Of a stretch of DNA of 64,000 nt, positions 15,372 to 25,375 are shown in pieces (within the stretch, counting starts at the first letter, position 1; each line of letters starts with the position of its first letter). The stretch covers positions 2,914,001-2,978,000 of the forward strand of contig NZ_CP025624.1 in NCBI RefSeq assembly GCF_002874965.1. Direction: 5' to 3'. The notes under the pieces are model-generated. The model saw only the letters and a program-made list of their open reading frames with translations. It had not been told where the DNA came from and searched no databases. The position numbers were made by a program, and so were the translations under genes. Origin of the DNA: Pseudomonas sp. NC02. Lineage in GTDB: Bacteria; Pseudomonadota; Gammaproteobacteria; Pseudomonadales; Pseudomonadaceae.

Positions 15372-17660
15372 ATGGCTGTTGCCCATTCCCTTGGATTCCC
15401 GCGCATTGGTCGCGATCGTGAACTGAAAAAAGCGCAGGAAGCGTTTTGGAAGGGCGAGCTCGACGAAGCCGGCCTGCGCGCCGTAGGTCGTGAACTGCGC
15501 AAGACGCACTGGGACCTGCAAAAGAAAGCCGGCATCGAACTGTTGCCCGCCGGTGACTTCGCCTGGTACGACCAGGTACTGACTCACTCGCTGATGTTCG
15601 GTGTGATCCCCGAGCGTTTCCGCCCGGCCGACGGCAAAGCCACCCTGCACACCCTGTTCGGCATGGCCCGTGGCGTCAGTGACAACTGCTGCGGCGGTGC
15701 CCACGCCCAGGAAATGACCAAGTGGTTCGACACCAACTATCACTACCTGGTCCCTGAATTCAGCGCCGACCAGCAATTCCAGCTGGGTTGGGAGCAACTG
15801 TTCGAAGAGGTCAAGGAAGCCCGCGACCTCGGCCACACCGTCAAGCCGGTGGTCATCGGCCCGCTGACCTACCTGTGGCTGGGCAAGGCCAAGGGTGGTG
15901 ATTTCGACAAACTCGACCTGCTGGACCGCCTCCTGCCGCTGTACGGCCAGATCTTCCAGCGCCTGGCGGACCTGGGCGTGGAGTGGGTGCAGATCGACGA
16001 GCCGATCCTGGTGCTGGACCTGCCGCAGGATTGGAAAAACGCCTTCGAGCGTGCCTACAACCTGATCCAGCGCGACCCGCTGAAGAAGCTGGTGGCCACC
16101 TATTTTGGCGGCCTGGAAGAGAACCTCGGCCTGGCAGCCAACCTGCCGGTGGACGGCCTGCACATCGACCTGGTGCGTGCACCGGATCAGTACCCGACCA
16201 TCCTCGATCGCCTGCCGGCTTATAAGGTGCTGTCCCTGGGCGTGGTCAACGGCCGTAACGTATGGCGCTGCGACCTGGAAAAAGCCCTGGCCACCTTGCA
16301 GCATGCTCATGAGCGCCTGGGGGATCGCCTGTGGGTGGCGCCATCCTGCTCGTTGCTGCACAGCCCGGTAGACCTGGGCCGTGAAGACAAGCTGGATGCC
16401 GAGCTGAAAAGCTGGCTGGCGTTTGCCGTGCAGAAGTGCGAAGAGGTGGCGGTGCTGGCCCAGGCCGTGAACCAGCCTGAAGCGTCGAACGTGATCGCTG
16501 CCCTGGCCGAAAGCCATGCCGTGCAGGCGGCCCGTGCCGCTTCGCCGCGTATCCACAAGCCGGCGGTGCAAGCCCGTGTGGCGGCGATCACCGCCAAGGA
16601 CAGCCAGCGTGACTCGCTGTTTGCCCAACGTATCGAGAAACAGCGTGCCGGCCTGAACCTGCCGCTGTTCCCGACCACCACCATCGGTTCGTTCCCGCAA
16701 ACTGCCTCGATCCGCCTGGCTCGCCAGTCCTACAAGGCCGGCAAGTTGAGCGAAGCCGAATACGTCGAAGCCATGCACAGCGAGATCCGCCACGCTGTCG
16801 AAGTGCAGGAAAACCTTGGCCTGGACGTGCTGGTGCATGGTGAAGCCGAGCGTAACGACATGGTCGAATACTTCGCCGAACAGTTGGACGGTTTTGTATT
16901 TACCCGCTTCGGCTGGGTGCAGAGCTACGGTTCCCGTTGTGTGAAACCGGCGGTGATTTTCGGTGACCTGAGTCGTCCGAAAGCCATGACCGTGGAGTGG
17001 ATCCGCTACGCCCAGGGCCTTACCAACAAGGTGATGAAGGGCATGCTGACCGGCCCGGTGACCATGCTGATGTGGTCGTTCCCCCGTGAAGACGTGAGCC
17101 GCGAAGAACAGGCGCGGCAACTCGCCCTGGCGATTCGTGACGAAGTGGTGGACCTGGAAGCCGCCGGGATCAAGATCGTGCAGATCGACGAAGCCGCGTT
17201 CCGCGAAGGCTTGCCGTTGCGCCGGGCGCAGTGGAAGGAATACCTGGACTGGGCCACCGAAGTCTTCCGCCTGTGCGCCTCCGGTGTGCGCGACGAAACC
17301 CAGATCCACACCCACATGTGCTACAGCGAATTCAACGATGTGATCGAGTCTATCGCGGCGATGGATGCCGACGTGATCACCATCGAAACCTCGCGCTCGG
17401 ACATGGAGCTGCTGGAGGCATTCGAAGCCTTCGCCTACCCGAACGACATTGGCCCTGGTGTGTACGACATCCACTCGCCACGGGTGCCGGATGCCTCGGA
17501 AATGGCCAACCTGCTGCGCAAGGCAGCCAAACGCATCCCGGCCGAACGCCTGTGGGTCAACCCGGATTGCGGCCTGAAAACCCGTGGCTGGCCGGAGACT
17601 GAAGCGGCACTGATTCACATGGTGACTGCGGCGCGTCAACTACGGGCCGAACTGGCCTGA
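15372..17660 (+). CDS. metE: Cobalamin-independent methionine synthase
   Basis: 762 residues, the normal length. It transfers the methyl group of 5-methyltetrahydropteroyl-polyglutamate to homocysteine in the cytosol. The N-terminus [20 protein letters not shown] and the zinc ligands His648 and Cys650 ([10 protein letters not shown]) and Cys733 ([12 protein letters not shown]) are present, as is [10 protein letters not shown] at the start of the catalytic half. The ATG at 15372 is preferred to an upstream start at 15357. The upstream 267 bases contain a TCATCATGA palindrome at 15268-15276, which is only a weak candidate for a MetR-type site, and an AT-rich TAAAATAAAAT. I see no riboswitch. 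No metR gene is adjacent. Confidence 0.97.
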   Translation: MAVAHSLGFPRIGRDRELKKAQEAFWKGELDEAGLRAVGRELRKTHWDLQKKAGIELLPAGDFAWYDQVLTHSLMFGVIPERFRPADGKATLHTLFGMARGVSDNCCGGAHAQEMTKWFDTNYHYLVPEFSADQQFQLGWEQLFEEVKEARDLGHTVKPVVIGPLTYLWLGKAKGGDFDKLDLLDRLLPLYGQIFQRLADLGVEWVQIDEPILVLDLPQDWKNAFERAYNLIQRDPLKKLVATYFGGLEENLGLAANLPVDGLHIDLVRAPDQYPTILDRLPAYKVLSLGVVNGRNVWRCDLEKALATLQHAHERLGDRLWVAPSCSLLHSPVDLGREDKLDAELKSWLAFAVQKCEEVAVLAQAVNQPEASNVIAALAESHAVQAARAASPRIHKPAVQARVAAITAKDSQRDSLFAQRIEKQRAGLNLPLFPTTTIGSFPQTASIRLARQSYKAGKLSEAEYVEAMHSEIRHAVEVQENLGLDVLVHGEAERNDMVEYFAEQLDGFVFTRFGWVQSYGSRCVKPAVIFGDLSRPKAMTVEWIRYAQGLTNKVMKGMLTGPVTMLMWSFPREDVSREEQARQLALAIRDEVVDLEAAGIKIVQIDEAAFREGLPLRRAQWKEYLDWATEVFRLCASGVRDETQIHTHMCYSEFNDVIESIAAMDADVITIETSRSDMELLEAFEAFAYPNDIGPGVYDIHSPRVPDASEMANLLRKAAKRIPAERLWVNPDCGLKTRGWPETEAALIHMVTAARQLRAELA

Positions 17661-17698
17661 TCCAACACCCGGAATCATACGCCGGGTGAAGCTCAAAA

Positions 17699-17791
17699 AT
17701 GTGGGAGCGGGCTTGCTCGCGAATACGGAGTATCAGCCGCTGGAGATGTCGACTGACCCACCGCATTCGCGAGCAAGCCCGCTCCCACATT
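17699..17791. repeat. REPIN of the GTGGGAGCGGGCTTGCTCGCGAA type
   Basis: Inverted pair TGTGGGAGCGGGCTTGCTCG / CGAGCAAGCCCGCTCCCACA after metE, about 50 bases apart. Confidence 0.9.
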
Positions 17792-17847
17792 GGGTCGCCG
17801 GCGTTATCAAAATCATGAAATTGCCAGCATTACCCCGCGCAGACTAG

Positions 17848-17867
17848 AATGCGATCAATTCTTAATT
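17848..17867 (+). promoter_or_regulatory. Candidate Fur box upstream of the ECF sigma gene
   Basis: AATGCGATCAATTCTTAATT resembles Pseudomonas Fur boxes of the AATGAGAATAATTCTTA kind, with three differences in the 17-base core, and lies 41 bases before the sigma gene start, where iron control would be expected. Similarity is judged by eye. Confidence 0.4.
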
Positions 17868-17907
17868 ACGCTTGGGCCCCACCGCCCGGCGCGCCCCGGT
17901 GATCGGC

Positions 17908-18405
17908 ATGTCGTCTCCCCTCAATCTGCATATCCAGGACCTGTACTGCGAACACCATGGATGGTTGCACCGTTGGCTGGACCGCAAGCTGGGCAACGCC
18001 AGCGATGCCGCGGACCTGGCCCATGACACGTTCATGCGCCTGCTCACCCGGCAAACCACCGGCAACCTGGGCGCCGAGCCACGGGCATTGCTGACCCATA
18101 TCGCCAAGGGCCTGATGATCGACAGCTGGCGCCGCCAGGAAGTGGAACGCGCCTACCTGGAAACCATCGCCCACCTGCCCGAACAGCATGTACCTTCGCC
18201 GGAAACCCGCTGGCTGATCCTCGAAGCGCTGTACCGCATTGAGGCGATGTTGCGGGATCTGCCGGAAAAAACCCGCCAGGCCTTCCTGATGTCGCAGATC
18301 GACGGCCTGACCTATCAGCAGATTGCCGATGCCCTGGGTGTGTCGCTGATTTCGGTCAAACGCCACATGCGCGATGCCTTCCTGGCCTGCCTGAGCGTGG
18401 CATGA
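17908..18405 (+). CDS. FecI-type ECF sigma factor
   Basis: 165 residues. Region 2 (about residues 8-75) includes YCEHHGWLHRWLDRKLGNAS then DLAHDTFMRLLTR; region 4 (about 100-160) includes LPEKTRQAFLMSQIDGLTYQ then IADALGVSLISVKRHM, the helix-turn-helix. It recruits RNA polymerase to the receptor gene when the cognate FecR signals. The ATG at 17908 is chosen because homologues begin close to it; the frame is open further upstream. Its stop overlaps the FecR start (ATGA). Confidence 0.92.
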   Translation: MSSPLNLHIQDLYCEHHGWLHRWLDRKLGNASDAADLAHDTFMRLLTRQTTGNLGAEPRALLTHIAKGLMIDSWRRQEVERAYLETIAHLPEQHVPSPETRWLILEALYRIEAMLRDLPEKTRQAFLMSQIDGLTYQQIADALGVSLISVKRHMRDAFLACLSVA

Positions 18406-19349
18406 GCCAGTCGATTGATCCGCTGATCCTCGGTGAAGCCGCCGACTGGATGGTGCAGTTGCAGTCCGGCAGCGCCACCGATGAGGACCGCCGCGCCATC
18501 GCCCAGTGGCAGGGCCGCAGCGCCCAGCATGCCCAGGCCTGGCAACGGGCGCAGGCTATTCTGGGGGACTTCAACAGCGTGCCGGTGGCGATTGCCGGCG
18601 ATACCTTGAAGCGCATCGGGCGCAAAAAATCCCTCGGCCGACGCCAGGCGCTCGGGTTGTTGCTGGCGGCCGGCCCGGCGGCCTGGCTGGCGTATCGGCA
18701 GGTGCCGTGGCAGCAGTGGACCGCCGACCAGCACACGGCCATCGGCGAACAAAGGAACCTCACCTTGCCCGACGGCACACGCTTGCTGATCAACACCGGC
18801 AGCTCGCTGAATATCGCGTTCTCCGAGCAGGTGCGGCGTATCGAGCTGCTCAAGGGCGAAGTGCTGATCATCACCGCCAAGGATTCGGCCCATCGCCCGT
18901 TCATCGTCCAGACCCGCCACGGTACCGCCAGGGCCTTGGGCACCCGATTCAGTGTACGGGTGGGTGGGCAGGCAAGCCGAGTGGCCGTGACCGAAGGCGC
19001 GGTGGAGTTGCTGGCGGCGCATGCCGGCCAGGGGGTGATCGTCAAGGCGGGCGAGCAGGGCGCCTTCAGTGTTGACCGGGTAGCCGCCGTCGAGCCGCTG
19101 GACGTCAGCACCCTGACCTGGGAGAACGGCATGCTGCTGGCCCAGCATATGCGCCTGGCGGACCTGCTGGATGAGCTGGGGCGTTATCGCGCCGGCGTAT
19201 TGCGCTGCCATGCCTCGGTTGCCGACCTCACGGTGTCGGGTGCGTTTCCCCTGCGCGACACCGATGCCAGCCTGCACCTGTTGCAGGAAACCTTGCCGGT
19301 CAAGGTCAGCAGCCTGACGGGGTATTGGGTGACGGTCGAGCCGCGCTGA
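18402..19349 (+). CDS. FecR family anti-sigma / sigma regulator
   Basis: 315 residues. An N-terminal DUF4880 domain (residues 4-55, with EAADWMVQLQSGSATDEDRR) binds the sigma factor. A single membrane segment (about 82-98, ALGLLLAAGPAAWLAYRQV) is followed by the periplasmic FecR domain (about 110-210, LTLPDGTRLLINTGSSLNIA) and a C-terminal receptor-contact region (LADLLDELGRYRAGVLRCHA). It passes the signal from the receptor's N-terminal domain to the sigma factor. Translationally coupled to the sigma gene. Confidence 0.93.
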   Translation: MSQSIDPLILGEAADWMVQLQSGSATDEDRRAIAQWQGRSAQHAQAWQRAQAILGDFNSVPVAIAGDTLKRIGRKKSLGRRQALGLLLAAGPAAWLAYRQVPWQQWTADQHTAIGEQRNLTLPDGTRLLINTGSSLNIAFSEQVRRIELLKGEVLIITAKDSAHRPFIVQTRHGTARALGTRFSVRVGGQASRVAVTEGAVELLAAHAGQGVIVKAGEQGAFSVDRVAAVEPLDVSTLTWENGMLLAQHMRLADLLDELGRYRAGVLRCHASVADLTVSGAFPLRDTDASLHLLQETLPVKVSSLTGYWVTVEPR

Positions 19350-19437
19350 TCTTTTTCAACTTTCGCTGATACCTTTTTCGTTGTCGCCCGGTGTAGGGGA
19401 GAACCCTCAACATTGCTCCGCGCCGACAGGAATGCCC

Positions 19438-21879
19438 ATGACCGCCAGACCGCTCCCGTACTGCCCCCGTCCGTTGAAGGCACTGAGCCTGGCGGTCGCC
19501 CTTGCCGCCGTCGCACCGTTGCAGAACGCCCAGGCAGAAGACGCTGCGCCAAGTAGTGCGGCGCGTAGCTATAACATCGCGGCGGGGCCGCTGGGGAATG
19601 TGCTGGCGCAGTTTGCGGCGTTGTCCGGGGTGCCGTTGTCGTTCGATTCGACGTTGCTCAACGATCAACAAAGCCCGGGGCTGCAAGGCAGCTACAGCGC
19701 ACAATCGGGTTTTGCCCAGTTGCTGCAAGGCAGCGGCTACACCCTGCAAGGCACCGGCACCAACGGTTATACCGTGGTGCCCCAGGCCAGCGGCGGTGCG
19801 TTGGAGTTGGGCGCCACCACCATCAGCGGTGAAGCGAGCGGGGCGCAGGCAGACACGTATGCCGGTGGCCAGGTGGCACGTTCTGCACGCCTGGGCGTGT
19901 TGGGCAATCGGTCCATCAACGACGTGCCATTCAGCGTGGTCAGCTACACCTCGAAAACCATCGCCGACCAACAAGCGCGAACCGTCGGCGACGTTTTGCT
20001 CAACGACGCGTCGGTGCGCCAGTCGTCCGGGTTTGGCAACTTCTCCCAGGTGTTCACCATTCGCGGGCTGCCGCTGAGCACCGATGACATCGCATTCAAC
20101 GGCCTGTACGGCGTGCTGCCCCGGCAGATCATCACTACCGAAGCCCTGGAACGGGTGGAGTTGTTCAAGGGCCCGAATGCCTTCGTCAACGGCGTGTCGC
20201 CCTCGGGCAGCGGGATCGGCGGCAGCGTCAACCTGGTGCCCAAGCGCGCTGAAGACACGCCCACCCGCAGCGTCACCCTCGATTACGCCAGCGACAGCCA
20301 GGCCGGCGGCCACATCGACCTCGGCCAACGCTTTGGCGAAGACAACCGCTTTGGTGCCCGGGTCAACCTGGCGCGGCACGGCGGCGAAACCGCTGTGGAT
20401 GACGAAAACAAAAGCTCGCAGTTGATCGCCGTCGCCCTGGATTATCGCGGCGAGCGCTTGCGGGTCTCCACCGACTTTGGCTACCAGAAAGAACGCATCA
20501 ATAACGGCCGCTCGGTGGTCTACCTGACCGGCACCAAAGTCCCCAGCCCGCCGTCGGCCAAGGACAACTACGCCCAGGACTGGAGCTGGTCGCAGCTGGA
20601 AGACACCTACGGCATGGTCAACGCCGAGTATGACTTGAACGATAACTGGACGGCCTACGCGGCAGGTGGCGCCAAGCACACTCGGGAGAACGGTCAGTAT
20701 TCGTCGCTGTATGTCGCCAACGATGGCAGCGCCAAGGTGGGCTTCCTCTATTCACCCCATGACGAAGACAACAAAAGCGCCATGGCCGGCTTGAACGGGC
20801 ACTTTGCGACGGGGCCGGTGACCCATCAGATGAACTTCGGGCTGTCGGGGATCTGGGGCGAGCAGCGCTCGTCCTACGAGGCGATCCTGCAAGCCAACCG
20901 CCAGCCCGGCAACCTGTACGACCCGACGCAAACGCCGCGACCTACCAACACCTATTTCGGCAGTGATATTCACGACCCACGGGTTGTCGGCAAGAACCGC
21001 ATCAAGAGTGCGGCGGTGTCCGACACCCTGGGCTTTTTGGATGATCGGGTGCTGTTGACCCTGGGCGTGCGGCGCCAGACCATCGAGGTGGACAGTTGGA
21101 ACACGGCCACGGGGGCACGGGGTACACCGTACTCCGAGTCCATCACCACACCGGTCTATGGCCTGGTGATCAAACCATGGGAGCACGTGTCGTTCTACGC
21201 CAACCGTATCGAAGGCCTGGCCCAGGGCCCGACGGCGCCACTCACGAACGTGACCAACCCCGGCGAAGTCTTCCCGCCCAAGCGCAGCAAGCAGACGGAA
21301 GCCGGGGTGAAGCTGGACTGGGAAAACTATGGCGCCACGCTGGGTGTGTACCGCATCGAACAGCCGAACAACGCGACCACCCGGTTTCCGGGCCAGAAGT
21401 TCGACACCTTCACTGTCGACGGTGAACAGATCAACAAAGGCGTGGAACTCAACGTGTTCGGCGAGCCCATCGACGGCCTGCGCCTGCTGGCCGGTGCCAC
21501 CTGGATGGACACCGAACAGAAGAGCACTTCCAACGGCGCCACCGACGGCAACCGCGCCGCGGGTGTGCCGCGCTTCCAGTACAACGTCGGTGCGGATTGG
21601 GATGTGCCGGGCATCCAGGGTGCGGCGGTCAGCGCACGGATGCTGCGCACCGGTGGCGAATACGTCAACGCCGCCAACAGCCTGAGTATCCCGGCCTGGA
21701 CCCGCGTCGACCTGGGGGCGCGTTATGGCTTCAAGGCGGATGACAAATACATCACCCTGCGCGCCAACGTCGAAAACGTAGCGAACAAGGCGTACTGGTC
21801 GTCGGCGTCGACGGCCAATAACTACCTGACCCAGGGTGAGCCGCGGACAGTGAAATTGTCGGCGACGGTGGATTTCTGA
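19438..21879 (+). CDS. TonB-dependent siderophore receptor with signalling domain
   Basis: 813 residues. Signal peptide ending about residue 32 (QNAQA), then a secretin/TonB short N-terminal (STN) signalling domain (about 42-95, SYNIAAGPLGNVLAQFAALS), then a TonB-box-like segment (LELGATTISGE), plug (SINDVPFSVVSYTSKTIADQ; QVFTIRGLPL; ERVELFKGPNAF) and a 22-strand-type barrel ending in the usual aromatic (KLSATVDF). The STN domain and the FecI/FecR genes upstream show it is a transducing receptor: binding of the ferric siderophore induces its own synthesis. The ATG at 19438 has ACAGGA 6 bases upstream. The ligand, probably a xenosiderophore, is not readable from sequence. Confidence 0.93.
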   Translation: MTARPLPYCPRPLKALSLAVALAAVAPLQNAQAEDAAPSSAARSYNIAAGPLGNVLAQFAALSGVPLSFDSTLLNDQQSPGLQGSYSAQSGFAQLLQGSGYTLQGTGTNGYTVVPQASGGALELGATTISGEASGAQADTYAGGQVARSARLGVLGNRSINDVPFSVVSYTSKTIADQQARTVGDVLLNDASVRQSSGFGNFSQVFTIRGLPLSTDDIAFNGLYGVLPRQIITTEALERVELFKGPNAFVNGVSPSGSGIGGSVNLVPKRAEDTPTRSVTLDYASDSQAGGHIDLGQRFGEDNRFGARVNLARHGGETAVDDENKSSQLIAVALDYRGERLRVSTDFGYQKERINNGRSVVYLTGTKVPSPPSAKDNYAQDWSWSQLEDTYGMVNAEYDLNDNWTAYAAGGAKHTRENGQYSSLYVANDGSAKVGFLYSPHDEDNKSAMAGLNGHFATGPVTHQMNFGLSGIWGEQRSSYEAILQANRQPGNLYDPTQTPRPTNTYFGSDIHDPRVVGKNRIKSAAVSDTLGFLDDRVLLTLGVRRQTIEVDSWNTATGARGTPYSESITTPVYGLVIKPWEHVSFYANRIEGLAQGPTAPLTNVTNPGEVFPPKRSKQTEAGVKLDWENYGATLGVYRIEQPNNATTRFPGQKFDTFTVDGEQINKGVELNVFGEPIDGLRLLAGATWMDTEQKSTSNGATDGNRAAGVPRFQYNVGADWDVPGIQGAAVSARMLRTGGEYVNAANSLSIPAWTRVDLGARYGFKADDKYITLRANVENVANKAYWSSASTANNYLTQGEPRTVKLSATVDF

Positions 21880-21913
21880 GCCTGGGAAAACCTATCGGGT
21901 GAATGAACAACCC

Positions 21914-22044
21914 GTGGCGAGGGAGCTTGCTCCCGCTGGGCTGCGAAGCTGCCCCAAAAAAAGGACACGGTGTTCTTTCAGGTGGCTCTCGATTGCCTTA
22001 TTGGGGCCGCTTCGCGACCCAGCGGGAGCAAGCTCCCTCGCCAC
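21914..22044. repeat. REPIN of the GTGGCGAGGGAGCTTGCTCCC type
   Basis: GTGGCGAGGGAGCTTGCTCC at the left and its inverted copy GGAGCAAGCTCCCTCGCCAC at the right flank about 90 bases, with a second inner pair around GCTGCGAAGC. A third REP family in this window, also at 53.45 kb. Confidence 0.88.
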
Positions 22045-22066
22045 AACAAGGCTGAATGTCCCTCGG

Positions 22067-23125
22067 TCAACCCGCGTTCACTTCAATCCGGTCAAAGCCC
22101 TTGAGGCGATACAGCATCACCGAGATCGCCCAACTGGCCACGAAGATCCCGATGATCATGTAGCCCAGCATCCCGAAACTGTCGTTCAGCGAGCCGATAA
22201 AACTCCAGAACGATCCCTTCAGGTCCAACTGGTCACCCATCAACCCCAACGCCTCGATACTGCCGATCACCACCGCAACCACCACCGATACCAGGGTGAT
22301 GGTCATGTTGTAGTAGATCTTGCGGATCGGCTTCATGTACGCCCAGCCGTATGCCCCCAGCATCAGGTGACCGTCCAGCGTGTCCACCAGGGACATGCCG
22401 GCGCTGAACAGCAGCGGGAACACCATGATCGCCCACGGCGACAGCCCTTGAGAGGCCTGGGTCGCAGAAATCCCCAACAGGCCGATCTCGGTGGCCGTAT
22501 CAAAGCCCAGGCCGAACAGGAAACCCAACGGGTACATATGCCAGCTGCGGCTGATCAGGCGAAACACCGGGCGGAAAATCCGCGCCATGAAACCCCGATC
22601 CGCCAGCAGCAGGTCGAAGTCGTCCTCCACATACGCACCGCCCTGGCGCACATGGCGCCAGGCCTTGTAGATCGCGTGCAGGATCACCAGGTTCATCAAG
22701 GCGATGACCAGCAGGAACGAGGCCGAGACCGACGTGCCGATCACCCCGCCGATGGCCTTGAACCCTTCAAACCGCGCCTGCATCACCGAGGCCGCAAACG
22801 CGACGCCAATGGATGCCAGGACCACCACCGAAGAATGTCCCAGGGAGAAAAAGAAGCCCACCGCCACCGGACGTTTCTTTTCCTGCATCAGCTTGCGGGT
22901 CACGTTGTCGATGGCGGCGATATGGTCGGCATCCACCGCATGCCGCAGCCCGAAACCGTAGGCCAGGAGCGCGGTGCCGAGCAGCACCGGGTGCTCATGG
23001 AACGCCACCAGCGCCCAGATCCAGGCGACCACGTTAATGCCGATCAACAAGCCGTAGATGCCAAACAGCTTGGCGCGAACCCGGGTGCTGGAGTCACTGA
23101 AAATCTGGGCAAGGCGTAGGATCAT
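22067..23125 (-). CDS. Nickel/cobalt transporter, NiCoT (HoxN/NixA) family
   Basis: 352 residues with about eight membrane segments. The family metal-binding motif RHAVDADHIAAIDN (H-x4-D-H) lies in the second span near residue 67, with FSLGHSSVV, LGFDTATEIGLL and GMSLVDTLDG downstream, all hallmarks of NiCoT permeases for high-affinity Ni2+ or Co2+ uptake. A cytoplasmic loop between the two halves carries EDDFDLLLADRG. The ATG at 23125 follows AGGTAG; an in-frame start at 23161 is less likely. Metal preference cannot be told; the neighbouring genes give no hint. Confidence 0.92.
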   Translation of the reverse strand: MILRLAQIFSDSSTRVRAKLFGIYGLLIGINVVAWIWALVAFHEHPVLLGTALLAYGFGLRHAVDADHIAAIDNVTRKLMQEKKRPVAVGFFFSLGHSSVVVLASIGVAFAASVMQARFEGFKAIGGVIGTSVSASFLLVIALMNLVILHAIYKAWRHVRQGGAYVEDDFDLLLADRGFMARIFRPVFRLISRSWHMYPLGFLFGLGFDTATEIGLLGISATQASQGLSPWAIMVFPLLFSAGMSLVDTLDGHLMLGAYGWAYMKPIRKIYYNMTITLVSVVVAVVIGSIEALGLMGDQLDLKGSFWSFIGSLNDSFGMLGYMIIGIFVASWAISVMLYRLKGFDRIEVNAG

Positions 23126-23228
23126 CAACACTACCTGTGTGCGGTGGAAACATTCAGACACGTTCCGAAACTTTATAGATTTTGTTTAGAGTGATGATGA
23201 AATTTGTGGAGTGAGTGAGGAGAGGATT

Positions 23229-23777
23229 GTGACGACGATCGAAAATGCAGCAATGGCGGTTATTGAGTTCTGGAAACAGGCGGGGCCCAAGCTGTGGTTT
23301 GCCAAGGATGAAGGGTTTGACCGGCGTTTTCGCGAGGCTTTCTACACCACGCATTTGCAGGCGGCCCGGCGCGAACTGGAGAGCTGGATGCAAACGCCGG
23401 AGGGCGCGCTGGCGTTGCTGTTGCTGCTGGACCAGTTCCCGCGCAATACCTTCCGTGGCACGGCGCATATGTTCGCCACCGACCCGCTGGCGCGTTTGTA
23501 CGCGCGGCAGATGGTCGAGGCGGGGATGGACAAGTCGATCGAAACCCCGTTGCGGGCGTTTTGTTATTTGCCCTTCGAGCATTCTGAAGATCCCGGGGAT
23601 CAACAGCTGTCGGTGGCCCTGAACAAGGACCTTGATGCCAATACCTACCGCTGGGCCAAGGAGCACGCCCGCATCATCGAGCGGTTCGGACGCTTTCCTC
23701 ATCGTAATGAGGTGTTGGCCAGGGTCACGACAGAGGAGGAGCGGGCGTTCCTGGAAGACGGTGGCTTTTCGGGCTAG
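23229..23777 (+). CDS. DUF924 family protein
   Basis: 182 residues if started at the GTG at 23229, which has GAGGAGAGGA just upstream. The family pattern is clear: VIEFWKQAGPKLWFAKDEGF, then LLLLDQFPRNTFRGTAHMFA and FCYLPFEHSEDPGDQQLSV. DUF924 proteins are all-helical, TPR-like, and of unknown role. Its 3' end overlaps the convergent hydrolase gene by 4 bases. Confidence 0.9.
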   Translation: MTTIENAAMAVIEFWKQAGPKLWFAKDEGFDRRFREAFYTTHLQAARRELESWMQTPEGALALLLLLDQFPRNTFRGTAHMFATDPLARLYARQMVEAGMDKSIETPLRAFCYLPFEHSEDPGDQQLSVALNKDLDANTYRWAKEHARIIERFGRFPHRNEVLARVTTEEERAFLEDGGFSG

Positions 23778-25204
23778 GCCTCGGGTTCAGCCACTAAGTC
23801 TCTGACGCCCGCCTGGCGAAAACGCCGCACCCCCTTGAGATCAATCGCCCAGCGCAACGCTTCAGTCGCCGACGGACGTTCGCCTTGGGTAATCGCCGCG
23901 TCATCGGTGGTCAGTTTATTCAGGTAGCCCTTGGCGCCGCCGCGTTCGCTCCAGTAATGGGTGTGGCTGAGCCAGGAGCTGGCGAGCCAGCCTTTCCATT
24001 TGCCCACGCTGACCGGCAGGTCCAGTACGCCGGGGCCCATCACCGGGCTGACCGGGCCGCCGACGATGTCGCCAAACAGGCCCAGGGGCGCGGGGAAGTA
24101 GAGGTTGGTCCAACGGGTCACGGCGAAGGCCGCGGCATGGTGCAAATACAGGGGTGAAAATGGGCGACCGCCCACGGTGACGGGCAGCCGGCCGCTGTAG
24201 CCGTAGCCCTTATCGTCGAGCGTCGGCGGGCAGGCGGGGGCTTCGCGGCGTTCGATGCGGCGCTTGAAGTCGCTCACGCTGCGGCCCAGCAACAGGCTGG
24301 CGTGGGCCATCGGGCTGCCGAGGGTGACGAGGTCGGTGATGCGCCACGGGTTGCCGAGGTTGCGTTGTTCGATAAAGGCTTCGGCTTGCTGTTCGCGGAA
24401 CCTGAGGAGGCTTTGCAGGCGGCCGTCGAGGGCGTTTCCAGCCTTTGGCAGCGTGTCCTGGACCACCGGTTGCAATCGCTCGTGGTTGGCGTAGCGGGCG
24501 GCGAGTTCCGGGCCGCCGGGGCGTAACTGATCGTGATGCTCGTGCCACAGGTAGCCGACGATGTCGTAGGCAATCACGCTGCCCAAACTGTGGCCGACGA
24601 CGATGATGCGGTCGTAATCACCCTTGTCATGCAGGGCGCGCAGCAGGTCGACGCCATCGGCGCGGATCTGTTCGCGCACCACCACGTTCTGCGGGTTGGG
24701 GCTCAGGTAGCGGGCGGCATCGCCAAGGTATGACAGTGCCGAGTACTTCAGGGCCAGGCCGATCACCGCCAGCAGCACCGGGATCAGGGCGAAGGGGTTG
24801 TCGCTGTGGGGGAATCGGCCATACAGCGTCGCCAGGGTTCCGCTGACCAGCAGCACGAGCAGGGCCAGCAAGGCCCAGCGCGTGGCGCGCCAGATCGGCA
24901 CGATGGCCGTCGGGATATCCCGGCGCGGGCGCTTGAAAATGTCCCATAGCCAACTGAGCAGGTGCCCGACCTTGGTGCCCTGCATCTTGTGGGCCCAGTA
25001 GTACTCGTAGAAATCGGTGGTGTTGCGACCCGCCGACTTCAACACGCGCAAATCGAAGTTGCGCGAAAACCGGTCGGGTTTGCTCCAGTAGAAAGGCGTC
25101 GCCTCGGGGGTGTCCGCCGGGATCGCCGCTTCGACGAAGCCACGCAGGGTATCCATCGGGCGCTGCTCGCCGATTCCGTGGATGACGATAACCGCTTGTT
25201 TCAT
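23774..25204 (-). CDS. Membrane-associated alpha/beta hydrolase-like protein
   Basis: 476 residues. The first strand and oxyanion loop are MKQAVIVIHGIGEQRP; the nucleophile elbow is VVGHSLGSV with Ser206. Between them lie two hydrophobic segments (about 118-130 and 146-162), an insertion that would tether the enzyme to the membrane. Late segments include TLGSPMAHASLLLG and LYLHHAAAFAVTRWTNLYFP, as in lipase-like class-3 hydrolases. Catalytic Asp and His cannot be assigned surely. No signal peptide. No operon partner. Substrate unknown, possibly a lipid. Confidence 0.65.
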   Translation of the reverse strand: MKQAVIVIHGIGEQRPMDTLRGFVEAAIPADTPEATPFYWSKPDRFSRNFDLRVLKSAGRNTTDFYEYYWAHKMQGTKVGHLLSWLWDIFKRPRRDIPTAIVPIWRATRWALLALLVLLVSGTLATLYGRFPHSDNPFALIPVLLAVIGLALKYSALSYLGDAARYLSPNPQNVVVREQIRADGVDLLRALHDKGDYDRIIVVGHSLGSVIAYDIVGYLWHEHHDQLRPGGPELAARYANHERLQPVVQDTLPKAGNALDGRLQSLLRFREQQAEAFIEQRNLGNPWRITDLVTLGSPMAHASLLLGRSVSDFKRRIERREAPACPPTLDDKGYGYSGRLPVTVGGRPFSPLYLHHAAAFAVTRWTNLYFPAPLGLFGDIVGGPVSPVMGPGVLDLPVSVGKWKGWLASSWLSHTHYWSERGGAKGYLNKLTTDDAAITQGERPSATEALRWAIDLKGVRRFRQAGVRDLVAEPEA

Positions 25205-25375
25205 CTAGTGATCGTTCCTTGATCCGCTTTTCGGGGCGTTACGGGTGGGGTTCAAGGGGCCATAGTATTGCCATTATCGATGGTATTCCAGCCAGGAATG
25301 CCCCCATAAAAACCGCGCATTTCATTTGCGCGGCGCGATCTCGTAGTGTGGTGCTCCCACCAAGGAGATGTCGCC

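Noticed and set aside
15321..17639. Long open frame antisense to metE (772 codons)
   Set aside because: High GC leaves the complementary frame of a long gene open by chance; it lacks any family motif and metE is unmistakable.
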